Below the pieces are notes generated by a model. It was not told the origin of the DNA and searched no databases. It was given only the letters and a program-made list of their open reading frames with translations. A program made the position numbers and the translations under genes. Shown here piece after piece: positions 34,150-45,543 of a DNA stretch of 64,000 nt; position 1 is the stretch's first letter, and each line of letters begins with the position of its first letter. Source of the DNA: Pseudomonas frederiksbergensis (GTDB taxonomy: Bacteria; Pseudomonadota; Gammaproteobacteria; Pseudomonadales; Pseudomonadaceae); assembly GCF_000802155.2 (NCBI RefSeq), contig NZ_JQGJ02000003.1:310001-374000 (forward strand), given 5' to 3'.

Positions 34150-36558
34150 ATGAAACGCACCCTCGTCGCCTTCCTGTCGCTGATCGTCACCGCAATCATC
34201 GTCGCGGGCGGCTACCTCTACAGCAAGCAGCCCACCCGCCAGGGCACGGTGCAGTTGGAGGGGCTGCAAGGCTCGGTGACGGTGCGCTACGACGAGCGCG
34301 GCGTGCCGCATATCCGCGCCGAGAACGAAACCGACCTGTATCGTGCGCTGGGTTATGTCCACGCCCAGGACCGGCTGTTCCAGATGGAAATCATGCGCCG
34401 CCTCGCCCGGGGCGAGCTGGCCGAGATCCTCGGGCCCAAGCTGCTCGACACCGACAAGCTGATGCGCAGCCTGCGCATCCGCGAGCGCGCCGCCAGTTAC
34501 GTCGCCGAGCAGGATCGACAATCGCCGGCCTGGATCGCGACGCAGGCATACCTGGACGGCATCAACACCTATCAGCAAACCCACACGCGGCCGCTGGAGT
34601 TCGACGTGCTGGGCATTCCCAAGCGTCCCTTCACCGCCGAAGACACCGCCAGCATTGTCGGCTACATGGCCTACAGCTTCGCCGCTGCCTTTCGCACCGA
34701 ACCCTTGTTGAGCTACGTGCGCGACAAACTCGGCACCGATTACCTGAACATCTTCGACCTTGACTGGCAGCCCCAAGGTGTCCTGCCGCAGGGCCCTGCA
34801 AGCGCTCCGGCACTCACCGCCCTCGATTGGAAAGACCTCAACGCACTCGCACGCCTGAGCGAACAGGCCTTGGCCGACAACGGCCTGCCGCAGTTCGAAG
34901 GCAGCAACGCCTGGGCGGTCTCCGGCAGCCGCACCCAAAGCGGCAAGCCCTTGCTGGCGGGCGATCCGCATATCCGCTTTTCAGCGCCGTCGGTGTGGTA
35001 CGAGGCGCACCTTTCGGCGCCGGGGTTCGAACTCTACGGCCAGTACCAGGCCCTGATGCCGTTCGCCTCGCTGGGCATGAACAAGGACTTCGGCTGGAGC
35101 ATCACCATGTTCCAGAACGACGACCTGGACCTGATCGCCGAAAAGATCAACCCGGACAACCCCGAACAGATCTGGTACCGCGACCAGTGGGTGGACATGA
35201 CCCGCAGCGAACAGCAGATCGCCGTCAAGGGCCAGGCCCCGGTGACACTGGTGCTGCGCCAGTCACCTCACGGCCCGATCGTCAATGATGCCCTCGGCGC
35301 CAATGCCGGCAAGACCCCGATCGCCATGTGGTGGGGGTTCCTGGAAAGCCGCAATCCGATCCTCGAGGCGTTCTACCAGCTTAATCGTGCCGACACCTTG
35401 GCCAAGGCCAGGGGCGCGTCGACCAAGATCCATGCGCCGGGCCTGAATGTGGTCTGGGCCAATGCCAAGGGCGATATCGGCTGGTGGGCCGCGGCGCAAT
35501 TGCCCAAGCGGCCGGCCGGCGTGAAGCCAGGCTTCATTCTCGACGGCAGCAGCGCCGAAGCGCAAAAGGACGGCTTCTATCCGTTCAGCAGCAACCCCCA
35601 GGAAGAAAACCCGGCCAGGGGCTACGTCCTCTCGGCGAATTTCCAGCCGGTGGCGGCCAGCGGGATCGAGATCCCCGGCTACTACAACCTCGCCGACCGG
35701 GGCCAGCAACTCGATCTGCAACTGAGCGACAAACAGGCCAAATGGGACATCCAGACCACCCAGAAACTGCAACTGGGTACTACCACCGCCTATGGCCCGC
35801 GTCTGCTCGCGCCCTTGCTGCCGATATTGCGCGAAACGGCCAGCGACCCGCAGGAGCGCAAATGGGTCGAGCAATTGGCCCAGTGGAAGGGTGACTACCC
35901 ACTGGATTCCGTCAGCGCCACGCTGTTCAACCAATTTCTGTATGACTTGGCCAACACGGCCCTGCGCGATGAACTGGGCGATGGGTTCTTCGAAACCGCA
36001 CTATCGACCCGGGCCATCGACGCCGCGCTGCCACGCCTGGCGGCCACGAAGGACTCGCCGTGGTGGGATGACCGCTCGACGCTGGGCACCGAAACCCGCA
36101 CCGACACGGTGATGAAGGCCTGGGGAAGAACCCTCGCTCACCTGAAGGCGACACTGGGGGACGACCCCTCCCAATGGCAGTGGGGCCAAGCGCACACCCT
36201 GGCCCATGGGCATCCCCTGGGTCAGCAGAAGCCGCTGGATCGGATCTTCAACGTCGGCCCGTTCGCGGCTCCGGGCACCCATGAAGTACCGAACAACCTT
36301 TCGGCCAAGATCGGCCCTGCGCCGTGGCCCGTGACGTACGGCCCTTCGACCCGGCGCATCATCGACTTCGCCGACCCGACCCACAGCGTCACCATCAACC
36401 CGGTCGGCCAGAGCGGCGTACCGTTCGACAAGCACTACGAGGACCAGGCCGAAGCCTACATCGAAGGGCTGTATCACCAGGCGCACCTGGCCGAGGAAGA
36501 GGTCACCGCCAACACCCGCGGCACCTTGAAGTTGCTGCCCGCCAGGGTCGAGCCCTAA
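34150..36558 (+). CDS. hacB: Penicillin acylase family protein, AHL acylase HacB-like
   Basis: The 802-residue N-terminal nucleophile hydrolase precursor has a signal or membrane anchor (about residues 4-24), then an alpha chain, a spacer and a beta chain. The beta chain would begin at Ser252 in FEGSNAWAVSG, the autoproteolytic and catalytic serine. Length and position next to spuH match P. aeruginosa PA0305 (HacB), which degrades long-chain acyl-homoserine lactones. PvdQ/QuiP paralogues are the alternative. It should act in the periplasm. Confidence 0.85.
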   Translation: MKRTLVAFLSLIVTAIIVAGGYLYSKQPTRQGTVQLEGLQGSVTVRYDERGVPHIRAENETDLYRALGYVHAQDRLFQMEIMRRLARGELAEILGPKLLDTDKLMRSLRIRERAASYVAEQDRQSPAWIATQAYLDGINTYQQTHTRPLEFDVLGIPKRPFTAEDTASIVGYMAYSFAAAFRTEPLLSYVRDKLGTDYLNIFDLDWQPQGVLPQGPASAPALTALDWKDLNALARLSEQALADNGLPQFEGSNAWAVSGSRTQSGKPLLAGDPHIRFSAPSVWYEAHLSAPGFELYGQYQALMPFASLGMNKDFGWSITMFQNDDLDLIAEKINPDNPEQIWYRDQWVDMTRSEQQIAVKGQAPVTLVLRQSPHGPIVNDALGANAGKTPIAMWWGFLESRNPILEAFYQLNRADTLAKARGASTKIHAPGLNVVWANAKGDIGWWAAAQLPKRPAGVKPGFILDGSSAEAQKDGFYPFSSNPQEENPARGYVLSANFQPVAASGIEIPGYYNLADRGQQLDLQLSDKQAKWDIQTTQKLQLGTTTAYGPRLLAPLLPILRETASDPQERKWVEQLAQWKGDYPLDSVSATLFNQFLYDLANTALRDELGDGFFETALSTRAIDAALPRLAATKDSPWWDDRSTLGTETRTDTVMKAWGRTLAHLKATLGDDPSQWQWGQAHTLAHGHPLGQQKPLDRIFNVGPFAAPGTHEVPNNLSAKIGPAPWPVTYGPSTRRIIDFADPTHSVTINPVGQSGVPFDKHYEDQAEAYIEGLYHQAHLAEEEVTANTRGTLKLLPARVEP

Positions 36559-36655
36559 GCCTCGCGTGAGTATTTGTTTAAAAGACAGCCTTGGACATCA
36601 TTGATGGGCAAGACTGCAACGGTCCCACCTCGTTCATCACAATGGAGTCGATGCA

Positions 36656-36997
36656 ATGTTCAATAACTGGTCCGAACTGCTGCCCACCATCAAGAGCGCC
36701 TTTGGCGCCCTGGGCAAAAGCAACCCGAAAATGGTCGAGGCCTACACCGCCCTGGGTAAGGCCGCGGCCGACAACGACGTGCTCGATGCCAAGACCCGCG
36801 AGCTGATCTCCATCGCCGTTGCGATTACGACACGTTGTGACGGCTGCATCGGCGTACACACCGACGCCGCCATCAAGGCCGGCGCTACCCGCGAAGAGAT
36901 CGCCGCCACCCTGGCGACAGCGGTCTCGCTGAATGCCGGCGCGGCTTATATTTATTCGCTGCGGGCGCTGGAGGCCCATGACGCGCTGAAGAAGTGA
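36656..36997 (+). CDS. Carboxymuconolactone decarboxylase / AhpD-like protein
   Basis: The 113-residue helical protein has the CMD/AhpD signature LDAKTRELISIAVAITTRCDGCIGVHTDAA, with the redox CxxC as CDGC and the downstream His. This suggests peroxidase or disulfide-linked activity and not ring-cleavage chemistry. It follows the acylase gene by about 100 nt; co-transcription is possible. Confidence 0.85.
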   Translation: MFNNWSELLPTIKSAFGALGKSNPKMVEAYTALGKAAADNDVLDAKTRELISIAVAITTRCDGCIGVHTDAAIKAGATREEIAATLATAVSLNAGAAYIYSLRALEAHDALKK

Positions 36998-37050
36998 AGG
37001 GCGAATAACCCCGCAGGCCGCTATCGCGTTTGCAGGCGACAAAAACACCT

Positions 37051-37136
37051 GTGGGAGAGCTTGCTCGCGAAAGCGGTGTATCGGCCAACATGAATGTTGA
37101 ACGTACTGCCGTCTTCGCGAGCAAGCTCGCTCTCCC
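37051..37136. repeat. Inverted pair of REP elements
   Basis: GTGGGAGAGCTTGCTCGCGA and its near-inverse TTCGCGAGCAAGCTCGCTCT are arranged head to head around a small CAACAT/ATGTTG palindrome. This is the common Pseudomonas REP doublet, here between two convergent genes. Confidence 0.8.
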
Positions 37137-37144
37137 TGTGTCGG

Positions 37145-38032
37145 TCAGACCGACGCGGTATCGGCTCGGCGGACTTCCGGTTGTTTCCAGGAATCGGCGG
37201 CGCTTTCCTCGATGGCTTGCTGGATCGCTCGCTTGCGGTTCTCTTCGGCGCGGCGGCTGAAGTACCAGACCAGGAAAGTCACCAGGGACACCGCCAACAG
37301 GATCAGGCTCGCCACGGCGTTGATTTCCGGTTTCACACCCAGGCGTACCGCCGAGAAGACTTCCATCGGCAAGGTCGTCGAACCAGGGCCGGAAACGAAG
37401 CTTGCCAGCACCAGGTCGTCCAGCGACAACGCGAACGACATCATGCCGCCCGCCGCCAGCGACGGCGCGATCATCGGAATGGTGATCAGGAAGAATACCT
37501 TCCACGGCCGCGCACCGAGGTCCATGGCCGCTTCTTCGATGGACAGGTCCAGCTCACGCAAGCGCGCTGACACCACGACCGCCACATAGGCTGCGCAGAA
37601 CGTGGTGTGGGCGATCCAGATCGTGACGATGCCACGCTCCTGGGGCCAACCGATCATCTGCGCCATGGCCACGAACAGCAGCAGCAACGACAGGCCAGTG
37701 ATTACTTCCGGCATTACCAGCGGCGCGGTGACCAGGCCGCCGAACAGCGTGCGGCCCTTGAAGTGGGTGATGCGGGTCAGCACGAAGGCCGCCAGCGTGC
37801 CCAGGGCCACCGCGGCAATCGCCGTGTAGCAGGCGATTTCCAGCGAGCGCATTACCGAGCCCATCAATTGGCTGTTGTCCAGTAGGCCGACGTACCACTT
37901 GACCGACCAGCCGCCCCACACCGTCACCAGCTTCGAGGCGTTGAACGAGTAGATCACCAGGATCAGCATCGGCGCGTAGATGAACAGCAGACCCAGCACC
38001 AGCATCAGGCTTGAAAAACTGAAGCGCTTCAT
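37145..38032 (-). CDS. spuH: SpuH, polyamine ABC transporter permease (PotI-like)
   Basis: The 295-residue inner-membrane protein has about six hydrophobic helices and the permease EAA loop (EEAAMDLGARPWKVFFLITIP). It is the last gene of the spuDEFGH transport group and overlaps spuG by 4 nt. It forms the spermidine/putrescine channel with SpuG. Confidence 0.92.
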   Translation of the reverse strand: MKRFSFSSLMLVLGLLFIYAPMLILVIYSFNASKLVTVWGGWSVKWYVGLLDNSQLMGSVMRSLEIACYTAIAAVALGTLAAFVLTRITHFKGRTLFGGLVTAPLVMPEVITGLSLLLLFVAMAQMIGWPQERGIVTIWIAHTTFCAAYVAVVVSARLRELDLSIEEAAMDLGARPWKVFFLITIPMIAPSLAAGGMMSFALSLDDLVLASFVSGPGSTTLPMEVFSAVRLGVKPEINAVASLILLAVSLVTFLVWYFSRRAEENRKRAIQQAIEESAADSWKQPEVRRADTASV

Positions 38033-38949
38033 TCCTTGCCCTCCATTTCCTTGGCCTGACTGCGGTTGAACAGGATGATGGGCACGATCAGGATCGCCAG
38101 CATCACCACCGCCAGGGCGGATGCCACCGGCCAGTCACGGTTGTTGAAGAATTCCTGCCACAGCACTTTGCCGATCATCAGGGTTTCCGGGCCGCCCAGC
38201 AGTTCCGGGATCACGAATTCGCCCACCACCGGGATGAACACCAGCATGCAGCCGGCGATGATGCCGTTCTTGGACAGCGGCACGGTGATTTTCCAGAAGC
38301 TGTTGAAGGTGCTCGAACCCAGGTCCGACGCGGCTTCCAACAGGCTGGCGTCATGCTTCACCAGGTTGGCGTACAACGGCAGGATCATGAACGGCAGGTA
38401 GGAATAAACCACGCCGATGTAGACCGCCAGGTTGGTATTGAGGATTTGCAGCGGCTCGCTGATCCAGCCCATGCTCATCAGAAAGCCGTTGAGCAAGCCG
38501 TTGTTGCTGAGGATGCCCATCCACGCGTAGACACGGATCAGGATCGCGGTCCAGGTCGGCATCATGATCAGCAGCACCAGCACCGTCTGCATCTCTTTGC
38601 GGGCGTTGGCGATGCCGTAGGCCATCGGGTAGCCGATCAGCAGGCACAGGGCGGTGCTGATCAGGGCCATTTTCAGCGAGCCGAGGTAGGCGGCGATGTA
38701 CAGATCGTCCTCGCTCAGCAACACATAGTTGGCGAGGTTGAGCAGCACTTGCAGCTTCTGGTCGACGTAGCTGTAGATCTCGGTGTACGGCGGGATCGCC
38801 ACGTCGGCTTCGGCGAAGCTGATCTTCAGGACAATGAAGAACGGCAGCATGAAGAACAGGAACAGCCAGACGAAGGGCACCCCGATGACCAACTGGCGGC
38901 CACCGGGCGTTATTCGGGCGAGTCGGCGTTTGAGTTTGCGCATGTTCAT
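38029..38949 (-). CDS. spuG: SpuG, polyamine ABC transporter permease (PotH-like)
   Basis: The 306-residue permease has six hydrophobic segments and the EAA loop (LEAASDLGSSTFNSFWKITVP). It overlaps spuF and spuH by 4 nt each. It partners SpuH and the SpuF ATPase. Confidence 0.92.
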   Translation of the reverse strand: MNMRKLKRRLARITPGGRQLVIGVPFVWLFLFFMLPFFIVLKISFAEADVAIPPYTEIYSYVDQKLQVLLNLANYVLLSEDDLYIAAYLGSLKMALISTALCLLIGYPMAYGIANARKEMQTVLVLLIMMPTWTAILIRVYAWMGILSNNGLLNGFLMSMGWISEPLQILNTNLAVYIGVVYSYLPFMILPLYANLVKHDASLLEAASDLGSSTFNSFWKITVPLSKNGIIAGCMLVFIPVVGEFVIPELLGGPETLMIGKVLWQEFFNNRDWPVASALAVVMLAILIVPIILFNRSQAKEMEGKE

Positions 38950-40088
38950 GAGCGAAGCACCACGCCGCTGTCATCTTCCCACCAGACGAACACCTGGTCG
39001 CCCCAGGTCGGACGCTGGCCACGGCGCTCGGCGTTGGCCACGAACGACTGCACCAGCTTGCCACTCGGCAATTCGACGTAGAACACCGAGTGGCCGCCCA
39101 GGTAGGCGATGTCGTGGACTTTGCCGCTGGACCAGTTGTGCTCGCAGGTCGGCTGTTCGGGAGTGACCAGCAGTTTTTCCGGGCGAATGGCGTAGGTCAC
39201 GGACTTGTCCTGCACCGAGGTGCTGATGCCGTGGCCGACGTAGATGTCGCGGTCCAGGTCTTTGCAGGTCAGCACCGCGTGGCCCTCGGCGTCGTCCACC
39301 ACTTCGGTCTCGAAGATGTTGACGTTGCCGATGAATTCACAGACCAGACGACTGGTCGGGGTCTCGTAGATGTCGATCGGGCTGCCGATCTGGGCGATCC
39401 AGCCCAGGTGCATGATCGCGATGCGCTCGGCCATGGTCATAGCCTCTTCCTGGTCGTGGGTCACCATGACGCAGGTCACGCCGACCCGTTCGATGATCTC
39501 CACCAGTTCAAGCTGCATTTGCGAGCGCAGCTTCTTGTCCAGGGCGCCCATCGGCTCGTCGAGCAGCAACAGCTTCGGCCGTTTGGCCAGGGAACGGGCC
39601 AGGGCCACGCGCTGGCGCTGGCCGCCGGAGAGCTGGTGCGGCTTGCGCTTGGCGTACTGGCTCATCTGCACCAGCTTGAGCATCTCGGCCACGCGGGCGT
39701 CGATCTCGGCCTTGGGGATCTTGTCCTGTTGCAGGCCGAAAGCGATGTTCTGTGCCACGGTCATGTGGGGGAACAAGGCATAGGACTGGAACATCATGTT
39801 GATCGGCCGCTCATAGGGCGGCATGTCGGTGATGTCCACGCCGTCGAGGAAAATCCGCCCCTCCGTGGGCCGCTCGAAACCTGCCAGCATGCGCAGCAAG
39901 GTGGATTTGCCCGATCCCGAACCTCCGAGCAAGGCAAAGATCTCGCCTTTCTTGATTTCCAGGGACACATCGTCCACGGCAATCGTCTCGTCGAACTTCT
40001 TCGTGACCCGGTCGATCTTGACCAGCACCTGCTTGGGTGTCTGGTCGCCCTCGAGGGCTTTCTTATAGGCGCCGGAGGCAACTGCCAT
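38946..40088 (-). CDS. spuF: SpuF, polyamine ABC transporter ATPase (PotG-like)
   Basis: The 380-residue ABC ATPase has Walker A GGSGSGKST, signature LSGGQRQRVALARSLA and Walker B KLLLLDEPMGALD, and a C-terminal TOBE-type domain. It drives polyamine import through SpuG/SpuH. Confidence 0.94.
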   Translation of the reverse strand: MAVASGAYKKALEGDQTPKQVLVKIDRVTKKFDETIAVDDVSLEIKKGEIFALLGGSGSGKSTLLRMLAGFERPTEGRIFLDGVDITDMPPYERPINMMFQSYALFPHMTVAQNIAFGLQQDKIPKAEIDARVAEMLKLVQMSQYAKRKPHQLSGGQRQRVALARSLAKRPKLLLLDEPMGALDKKLRSQMQLELVEIIERVGVTCVMVTHDQEEAMTMAERIAIMHLGWIAQIGSPIDIYETPTSRLVCEFIGNVNIFETEVVDDAEGHAVLTCKDLDRDIYVGHGISTSVQDKSVTYAIRPEKLLVTPEQPTCEHNWSSGKVHDIAYLGGHSVFYVELPSGKLVQSFVANAERRGQRPTWGDQVFVWWEDDSGVVLRS

Positions 40089-40115
40089 TTACGAAACTCC
40101 CACAAAATTTGCAGC

Positions 40116-40132
40116 TCGCCCAAGACGGGCGA
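40116..40132 (-). other. Small hairpin between spuE and spuF
   Basis: TCGCCC and GGGCGA pair around a 5-nt loop in the spuE-spuF gap. It may stabilise or attenuate the transcript; this is inferred from position only. Confidence 0.35.
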
Positions 40133-40159
40133 ACCTTATAAAAGTTAGAGCGCTTAACG

Positions 40160-41269
<1,110 letters not shown>

Positions 41270-41384
41270 TTAAATAGTTGGGCCCAAGTTGCCCCCGTGC
41301 CGGGTCACGATGTGCCCTGCAACAAAACCGGCGCGCAACTTACCCTCGATAAACCGATCCAGCAAAACTTTTAATTATTTAATT

Positions 41385-41425
41385 GCTCCGGTTGACGCCG
41401 TCGCGGGGGCGGCGAAAACCGGAGC
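41385..41425 (-). terminator. Hairpin between spuD and spuE
   Basis: GCTCCGGTT and AACCGGAGC arms form a 9-bp stem with inner GC pairs. On the minus strand an A/T-rich stretch follows. It probably lowers spuE expression relative to spuD, or protects the spuD message. Confidence 0.5.
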
Positions 41426-41440
41426 GTATTTCAAGCCGGC

Positions 41441-42553
41441 TTATTTACCGGATTTGATCTTGGTCCAGCTGCGGGTCAGGATCCGCTGGGTGGCCGACGG
41501 CAAGTCGGCGATGGCGTACAGCTTGGCCTTCACTTCGTCCGATGGATAGATGCTCGGGTCACCAGAGATTTCCTTGTCCACCAGCGGGGTGGCAGCCTTG
41601 TTGCCGTTCGGGAAACGCACGTTGTCGGTAATCTCCGCCATGATTTCCGGCTGCATGATGAAGTTCATCCACTTGTAGGCGGCTTCGACGTTTTCAGCAT
41701 CCTTCGGAATGGCAACCATGTCGTAGAACGAACCGGCACCTTCCTTCGGAATGGTGTAGGCCACTTTCACCTTGCCGCCAGCCTCGGCCGCACGGCTCTT
41801 GGACTGCTCGATATCACCCGAGTAACCCACGGCCACGCAGATGTTGCCGTTGGCCAGGTCCGAGATGTATTTGGAAGAGTGGAAGTAACCGATCGATGGG
41901 CGCAGCTTGAGGAACAGTGCTTCGGCTTCAGCCAGTTGCTTCTTGTCCTGGCTGTCGGTCGGGTAACCGAGATAATGCAGGGCCACCGGAATCATTTCGG
42001 TTGGCGAATCGAGGAAGCTCACACCGCAGCTCTTGAGCTTGGCGATGTTCTCCGGCTTGAGCAGGGTGTCCCAGGAATCGATCTTGTCGACGCCCAACGC
42101 GGCCTTGACCTTCTCGGGGTTGTAACCAATGCCGATGGTGCCCCACATGTAAGGGAAGGCGTGTTTGTTGCCCTGGTCGCTGGCATCGCCGACAGCCTTG
42201 AGCAAGTCGGTGTCCAGGTTCTTCCAGTTCGGCAGCTTCGACTTGTCCAGCTCTTGGTAGACGCCGGCCTTGATCTGCTTGGCGAGGAAGTTGTTCGACG
42301 GCACTACGACGTCATAGCCAGACTTGCCGGCCAGCAACTTGGCTTCCAGCGTCTCGTTGCTGTCGAACACGTCGTAGACGACCTTGATCCCGGTTTCCTT
42401 CTCGAACTTGGCGACCGTGTCCGGCGCGATGTAGTCGGACCAGTTATAGACGTGCAGTACTTTGTCGTCCGCCTGGACGGCGCCCGCCATCACGCCCATC
42501 AGGGACATGGCGAGGAGGGTCTTGCCAGCGATCTTCATACCTAATGCCTTCAT
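41441..42553 (-). CDS. spuD: SpuD, putrescine-binding periplasmic protein
   Basis: The 370-residue solute-binding protein has a signal peptide (ending MAGAVQADD) and the motif [20 protein letters not shown]. It is paralogous to SpuE along its whole length. An in-frame ATG at 42538 is an alternative start. It delivers putrescine to the SpuFGH transporter. Confidence 0.9.
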   Translation of the reverse strand: MKALGMKIAGKTLLAMSLMGVMAGAVQADDKVLHVYNWSDYIAPDTVAKFEKETGIKVVYDVFDSNETLEAKLLAGKSGYDVVVPSNNFLAKQIKAGVYQELDKSKLPNWKNLDTDLLKAVGDASDQGNKHAFPYMWGTIGIGYNPEKVKAALGVDKIDSWDTLLKPENIAKLKSCGVSFLDSPTEMIPVALHYLGYPTDSQDKKQLAEAEALFLKLRPSIGYFHSSKYISDLANGNICVAVGYSGDIEQSKSRAAEAGGKVKVAYTIPKEGAGSFYDMVAIPKDAENVEAAYKWMNFIMQPEIMAEITDNVRFPNGNKAATPLVDKEISGDPSIYPSDEVKAKLYAIADLPSATQRILTRSWTKIKSGK

Positions 42554-42722
42554 GAAAAAATGCTCCAGTTATTCTTCTTAGCCACAGTTCAGTAGCCGAC
42601 TCTCTGGCAACTTGAACAGCTGCGGTAGTCTGGCAAGTTACAGGGCAGGCTTTCAACCAAAGCCCAGTCTTTTGTTCATGCCGGGCGAGGCCCATGCCGG
42701 CACCTCGCTCAGAGCCTAGCAC

Positions 42723-44087
42723 TTAGCCCTGTAACGCACTGAGCGTCAGGTCCAGGCAATGCCGCGCCTTGGTCACCAACTCGTCGATCTCGGCCTTGCT
42801 GATCACCAGCGGCGGCGCAATGATCATCGTGTCCCCCACCGCGCGCATGATCAGGCCGTTATCGAAGCAGAACTGCCGGCAGATCATGCCCACGCCTTTG
42901 CCTTCATAGCGTTTGCGCGTGGCCTTGTCCTGCACCAGCTCGATCGCCCCCAGCAAGCCGACACCGCGCACTTCACCCACCAGCGGATGATCGTTCAGTT
43001 CCCGCAGGCGTTGCTGCAAATAGGGTGCCGTTTCGCCGTGGACACGCTCGATGATCTTTTCTTCGCGCAGGATGCGGATGTTTTCCAGGGCCACTGCGGC
43101 GGCGACGGGGTGACCGGAGTAAGTGAAGCCATGGTTGAAATCACCACCCTCGTTGAGCACCTCGACCACATCGTCGCGCACGATCAGGCCGCCCATGGGG
43201 ATGTAGCCGGAGGTCAGGCCCTTGGCGATGGTCATCATGTGCGGTTTCAACCCGTAAAAGTCGGTACCGAACCACTCACCGGTACGCCCGAAACCACAGA
43301 TTACTTCGTCGGCCACGAACAGGATGTCGTACTTGGCGAGGATTTCCTTCATGCGCGGCCAGTAGCTGTCCGGCGGCACGATCACACCGCCGGCGCCCTG
43401 GATCGGCTCGGCGATGAACGCGCCGACATTGTCCACGCCGATCTCTAGGATCTTCTCTTCCAACTGGTTCGCCGCCCAGATGCCGAACTCTTCAGGGCTC
43501 ATGTCGCCGCCTTCACCGAACCAGTACGGTTGGGCGATGTGGACGATGCCCGGGATCGGCAGGTCGCCTTGCTCGTGCATATACGTCATGCCACCCAGGC
43601 TCGCGCCGGCGACGGTCGAACCGTGATAACCGTTCTTGCGGCTGATGATGACTTTCTTGTTCGGCTGGCCCTTGATCGCCCAGTAGTGGCGGACCATGCG
43701 CAACATGGTGTCGTTGCCTTCCGAGCCGGAGCCGGTGAAGAACACGTGGTTCATGCCTTCCGGGGCGATATCGGCGATGGCCTTGGACAATGCCAGTACC
43801 GGCGGGTGGGCGGTCTGGAAGAACAGGTTGTAGTACGGCAGCTCCCGCATTTGCTGGCTGGCGGCGTCCGCCAGTTCATCGCGGCCATAGCCGACGGCCA
43901 CGCACCACAGGCCGGCCATGCCGTCGAGGATCTTGTTGCCTTCACTGTCCCAGAGGTACACGCCCTTGGCGTGGGTGATGATGCGCGGGCCTTTCTCTTT
44001 GAGCTGTTTGAAATCGCTGAACGGCGCCAGGTGGTGATCGTTGCTCAAGGCCTGCCATTCACGGGTTTGCGGGTTGTTGCGGGTCAT
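42723..44087 (-). CDS. spuC: SpuC, polyamine-pyruvate aminotransferase
   Basis: The 454-residue class III PLP aminotransferase has the conserved ILFVADEVICGFGRTG segment and the Schiff-base Lys in MTIAKGLTSGYIPMGG. It transfers the amino group of putrescine or related amines to pyruvate. Its position between spuB and spuD matches P. aeruginosa. Confidence 0.93.
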   Translation of the reverse strand: MTRNNPQTREWQALSNDHHLAPFSDFKQLKEKGPRIITHAKGVYLWDSEGNKILDGMAGLWCVAVGYGRDELADAASQQMRELPYYNLFFQTAHPPVLALSKAIADIAPEGMNHVFFTGSGSEGNDTMLRMVRHYWAIKGQPNKKVIISRKNGYHGSTVAGASLGGMTYMHEQGDLPIPGIVHIAQPYWFGEGGDMSPEEFGIWAANQLEEKILEIGVDNVGAFIAEPIQGAGGVIVPPDSYWPRMKEILAKYDILFVADEVICGFGRTGEWFGTDFYGLKPHMMTIAKGLTSGYIPMGGLIVRDDVVEVLNEGGDFNHGFTYSGHPVAAAVALENIRILREEKIIERVHGETAPYLQQRLRELNDHPLVGEVRGVGLLGAIELVQDKATRKRYEGKGVGMICRQFCFDNGLIMRAVGDTMIIAPPLVISKAEIDELVTKARHCLDLTLSALQG

Positions 44088-44144
44088 GCAAATTCTCCTT
44101 TATTCCATTTGGGGGCGGGGCCTGTGGCAGCCCCGCCCGGCGCA

Positions 44145-45503
44145 TCAGACGGCAAAGAGCAGGAATTCCCGCTCCCACGAACTGATGACGCGCTTGAAGT
44201 TTTCATGCTCGGCCCGCTTGACCGCGACGTAGCCCGTGATGAATTTCTTGCCCAAGTACTTCTCGATGGTGGTGCTGTTCTCCATGCGCTCCAGGGCATC
44301 TTCGATGGTCAGCGGCAGGCGCAAGTTGCGGCGCTCATACCCACGGCCCACCACGGGCGCGCTCGGGTTGATGCCTTCGACCATGCCGATGTAGCCACAC
44401 AACAGGCTGGCGGCAATCGCCAGGTACGGGTTGGCGTCGGCGCCCGGCAAGCGGTTTTCCACCCGACGGTTCTGCGGCCCGGCATCCGGCACCCGCAGGC
44501 CCACGGTGCGGTTTTCTTCGCCCCACTCCACGTTCACCGGCGCCGAGGTGTCGGGCAGGAAGCGGCGGAAGGAGTTGACGTTGGGCGCGAACAGCGGCAA
44601 CAGCTCGGGAATGAATTTCTGCAGGCCACCGATGTGGTGCAGGAACAGGTCGCTCATGGTCCCGTCTTCGTTGGAGAAGACGTTCTTGCCGGTTTCCTTG
44701 TCGATGATGCTCTGGTGCAAGTGCATCGCACTGCCCGGCTCGCCGGTCATGGGCTTGGCCATGAACGTGGCGGCCACGTCGTGCTTGAGCGCCGCCTCGC
44801 GCATGGTGCGCTTGAACACCAGGATCTGGTCGGCCAGGGACAGCGCGTCGCCGTGACGGAAATTGATCTCCATCTGCGCGGTGCCGTCCTCGTGGATCAG
44901 CGTATCGAGGTCCAGCTCCTGCAATTCGCACCAGTCGTAGACGTCTTCGAACAACGGGTCGAATTCGTTGGCCGCTTCGATCGAGAAAGACTGGCGACCG
45001 GTTTCCGGGCGACCGGAACGACCAATCGGCGGCTGCAGCGGAAAATCCGGGTCGTCGCTGCGCTTGGTCAGGTAGAACTCCATTTCCGGCGCGACAATCG
45101 GCTGCCAGCCCTTGTCTGCGTAGAGCTTGAGCACCTTTTTCAGCACGTTGCGCGGCGACAGCTCGATGGGGTTGCCTTGCTTGTCGTAGGAGTCATGGAT
45201 CACTTGTGCGGTGGGCTCGATGGCCCAGGGCACGAGGAAGACTGCGTTTTCGTCCGGGCGGCACATCATGTCGATGTCGGCAGGGTCGAGCAGTTCGTAA
45301 TAGATGTCGTCTTCGACATAGTCGCCCGTTACGGTCTGGAGCAGGACGCTCTCGGGCAGGCGCATGCCTTTTTCGGCAATGAACTTGTTGGTCGGCGAGA
45401 TCTTGCCCCGGGTGATGCCGGTCAGGTCGCCAATCATGCATTCGACTTCTGTGATCTTGTGGTCTTTCAACCAATCGGTGAGCTGGTCGAGGTTGTTACT
45501 CAT
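44145..45503 (-). CDS. spuB: SpuB, glutamyl-polyamine synthetase (glutamine synthetase-like)
   Basis: The 452-residue protein has the glutamine synthetase catalytic domain (VAPEMEFYL; GEPGSAMHLHQSI; NRRVENRLPGADANPYLAIA). It ligates glutamate to polyamines in the gamma-glutamylation route. It is a paralogue of SpuI across the divergent promoter region. Confidence 0.92.
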   Translation of the reverse strand: MSNNLDQLTDWLKDHKITEVECMIGDLTGITRGKISPTNKFIAEKGMRLPESVLLQTVTGDYVEDDIYYELLDPADIDMMCRPDENAVFLVPWAIEPTAQVIHDSYDKQGNPIELSPRNVLKKVLKLYADKGWQPIVAPEMEFYLTKRSDDPDFPLQPPIGRSGRPETGRQSFSIEAANEFDPLFEDVYDWCELQELDLDTLIHEDGTAQMEINFRHGDALSLADQILVFKRTMREAALKHDVAATFMAKPMTGEPGSAMHLHQSIIDKETGKNVFSNEDGTMSDLFLHHIGGLQKFIPELLPLFAPNVNSFRRFLPDTSAPVNVEWGEENRTVGLRVPDAGPQNRRVENRLPGADANPYLAIAASLLCGYIGMVEGINPSAPVVGRGYERRNLRLPLTIEDALERMENSTTIEKYLGKKFITGYVAVKRAEHENFKRVISSWEREFLLFAV

Positions 45504-45543
45504 AAATGCCTCTAGGCGTGAGTTTCCTGGCTGCTATTAGTAG

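Noticed and set aside
32847..34199. 450-codon open frame antisense to the HopM1-like effector gene
   Set aside because: Its sequence is low-complexity and biased as in antisense frames of high-GC genes. The forward frame has a chaperone gene, hrp box, RBS and HopM1 resemblance.
43530..45515. 661-codon open frame antisense to spuC and spuB
   Set aside because: Both spuC and spuB have clear catalytic motifs and gene order on the opposite strand. The antisense frame has no domain resemblance.
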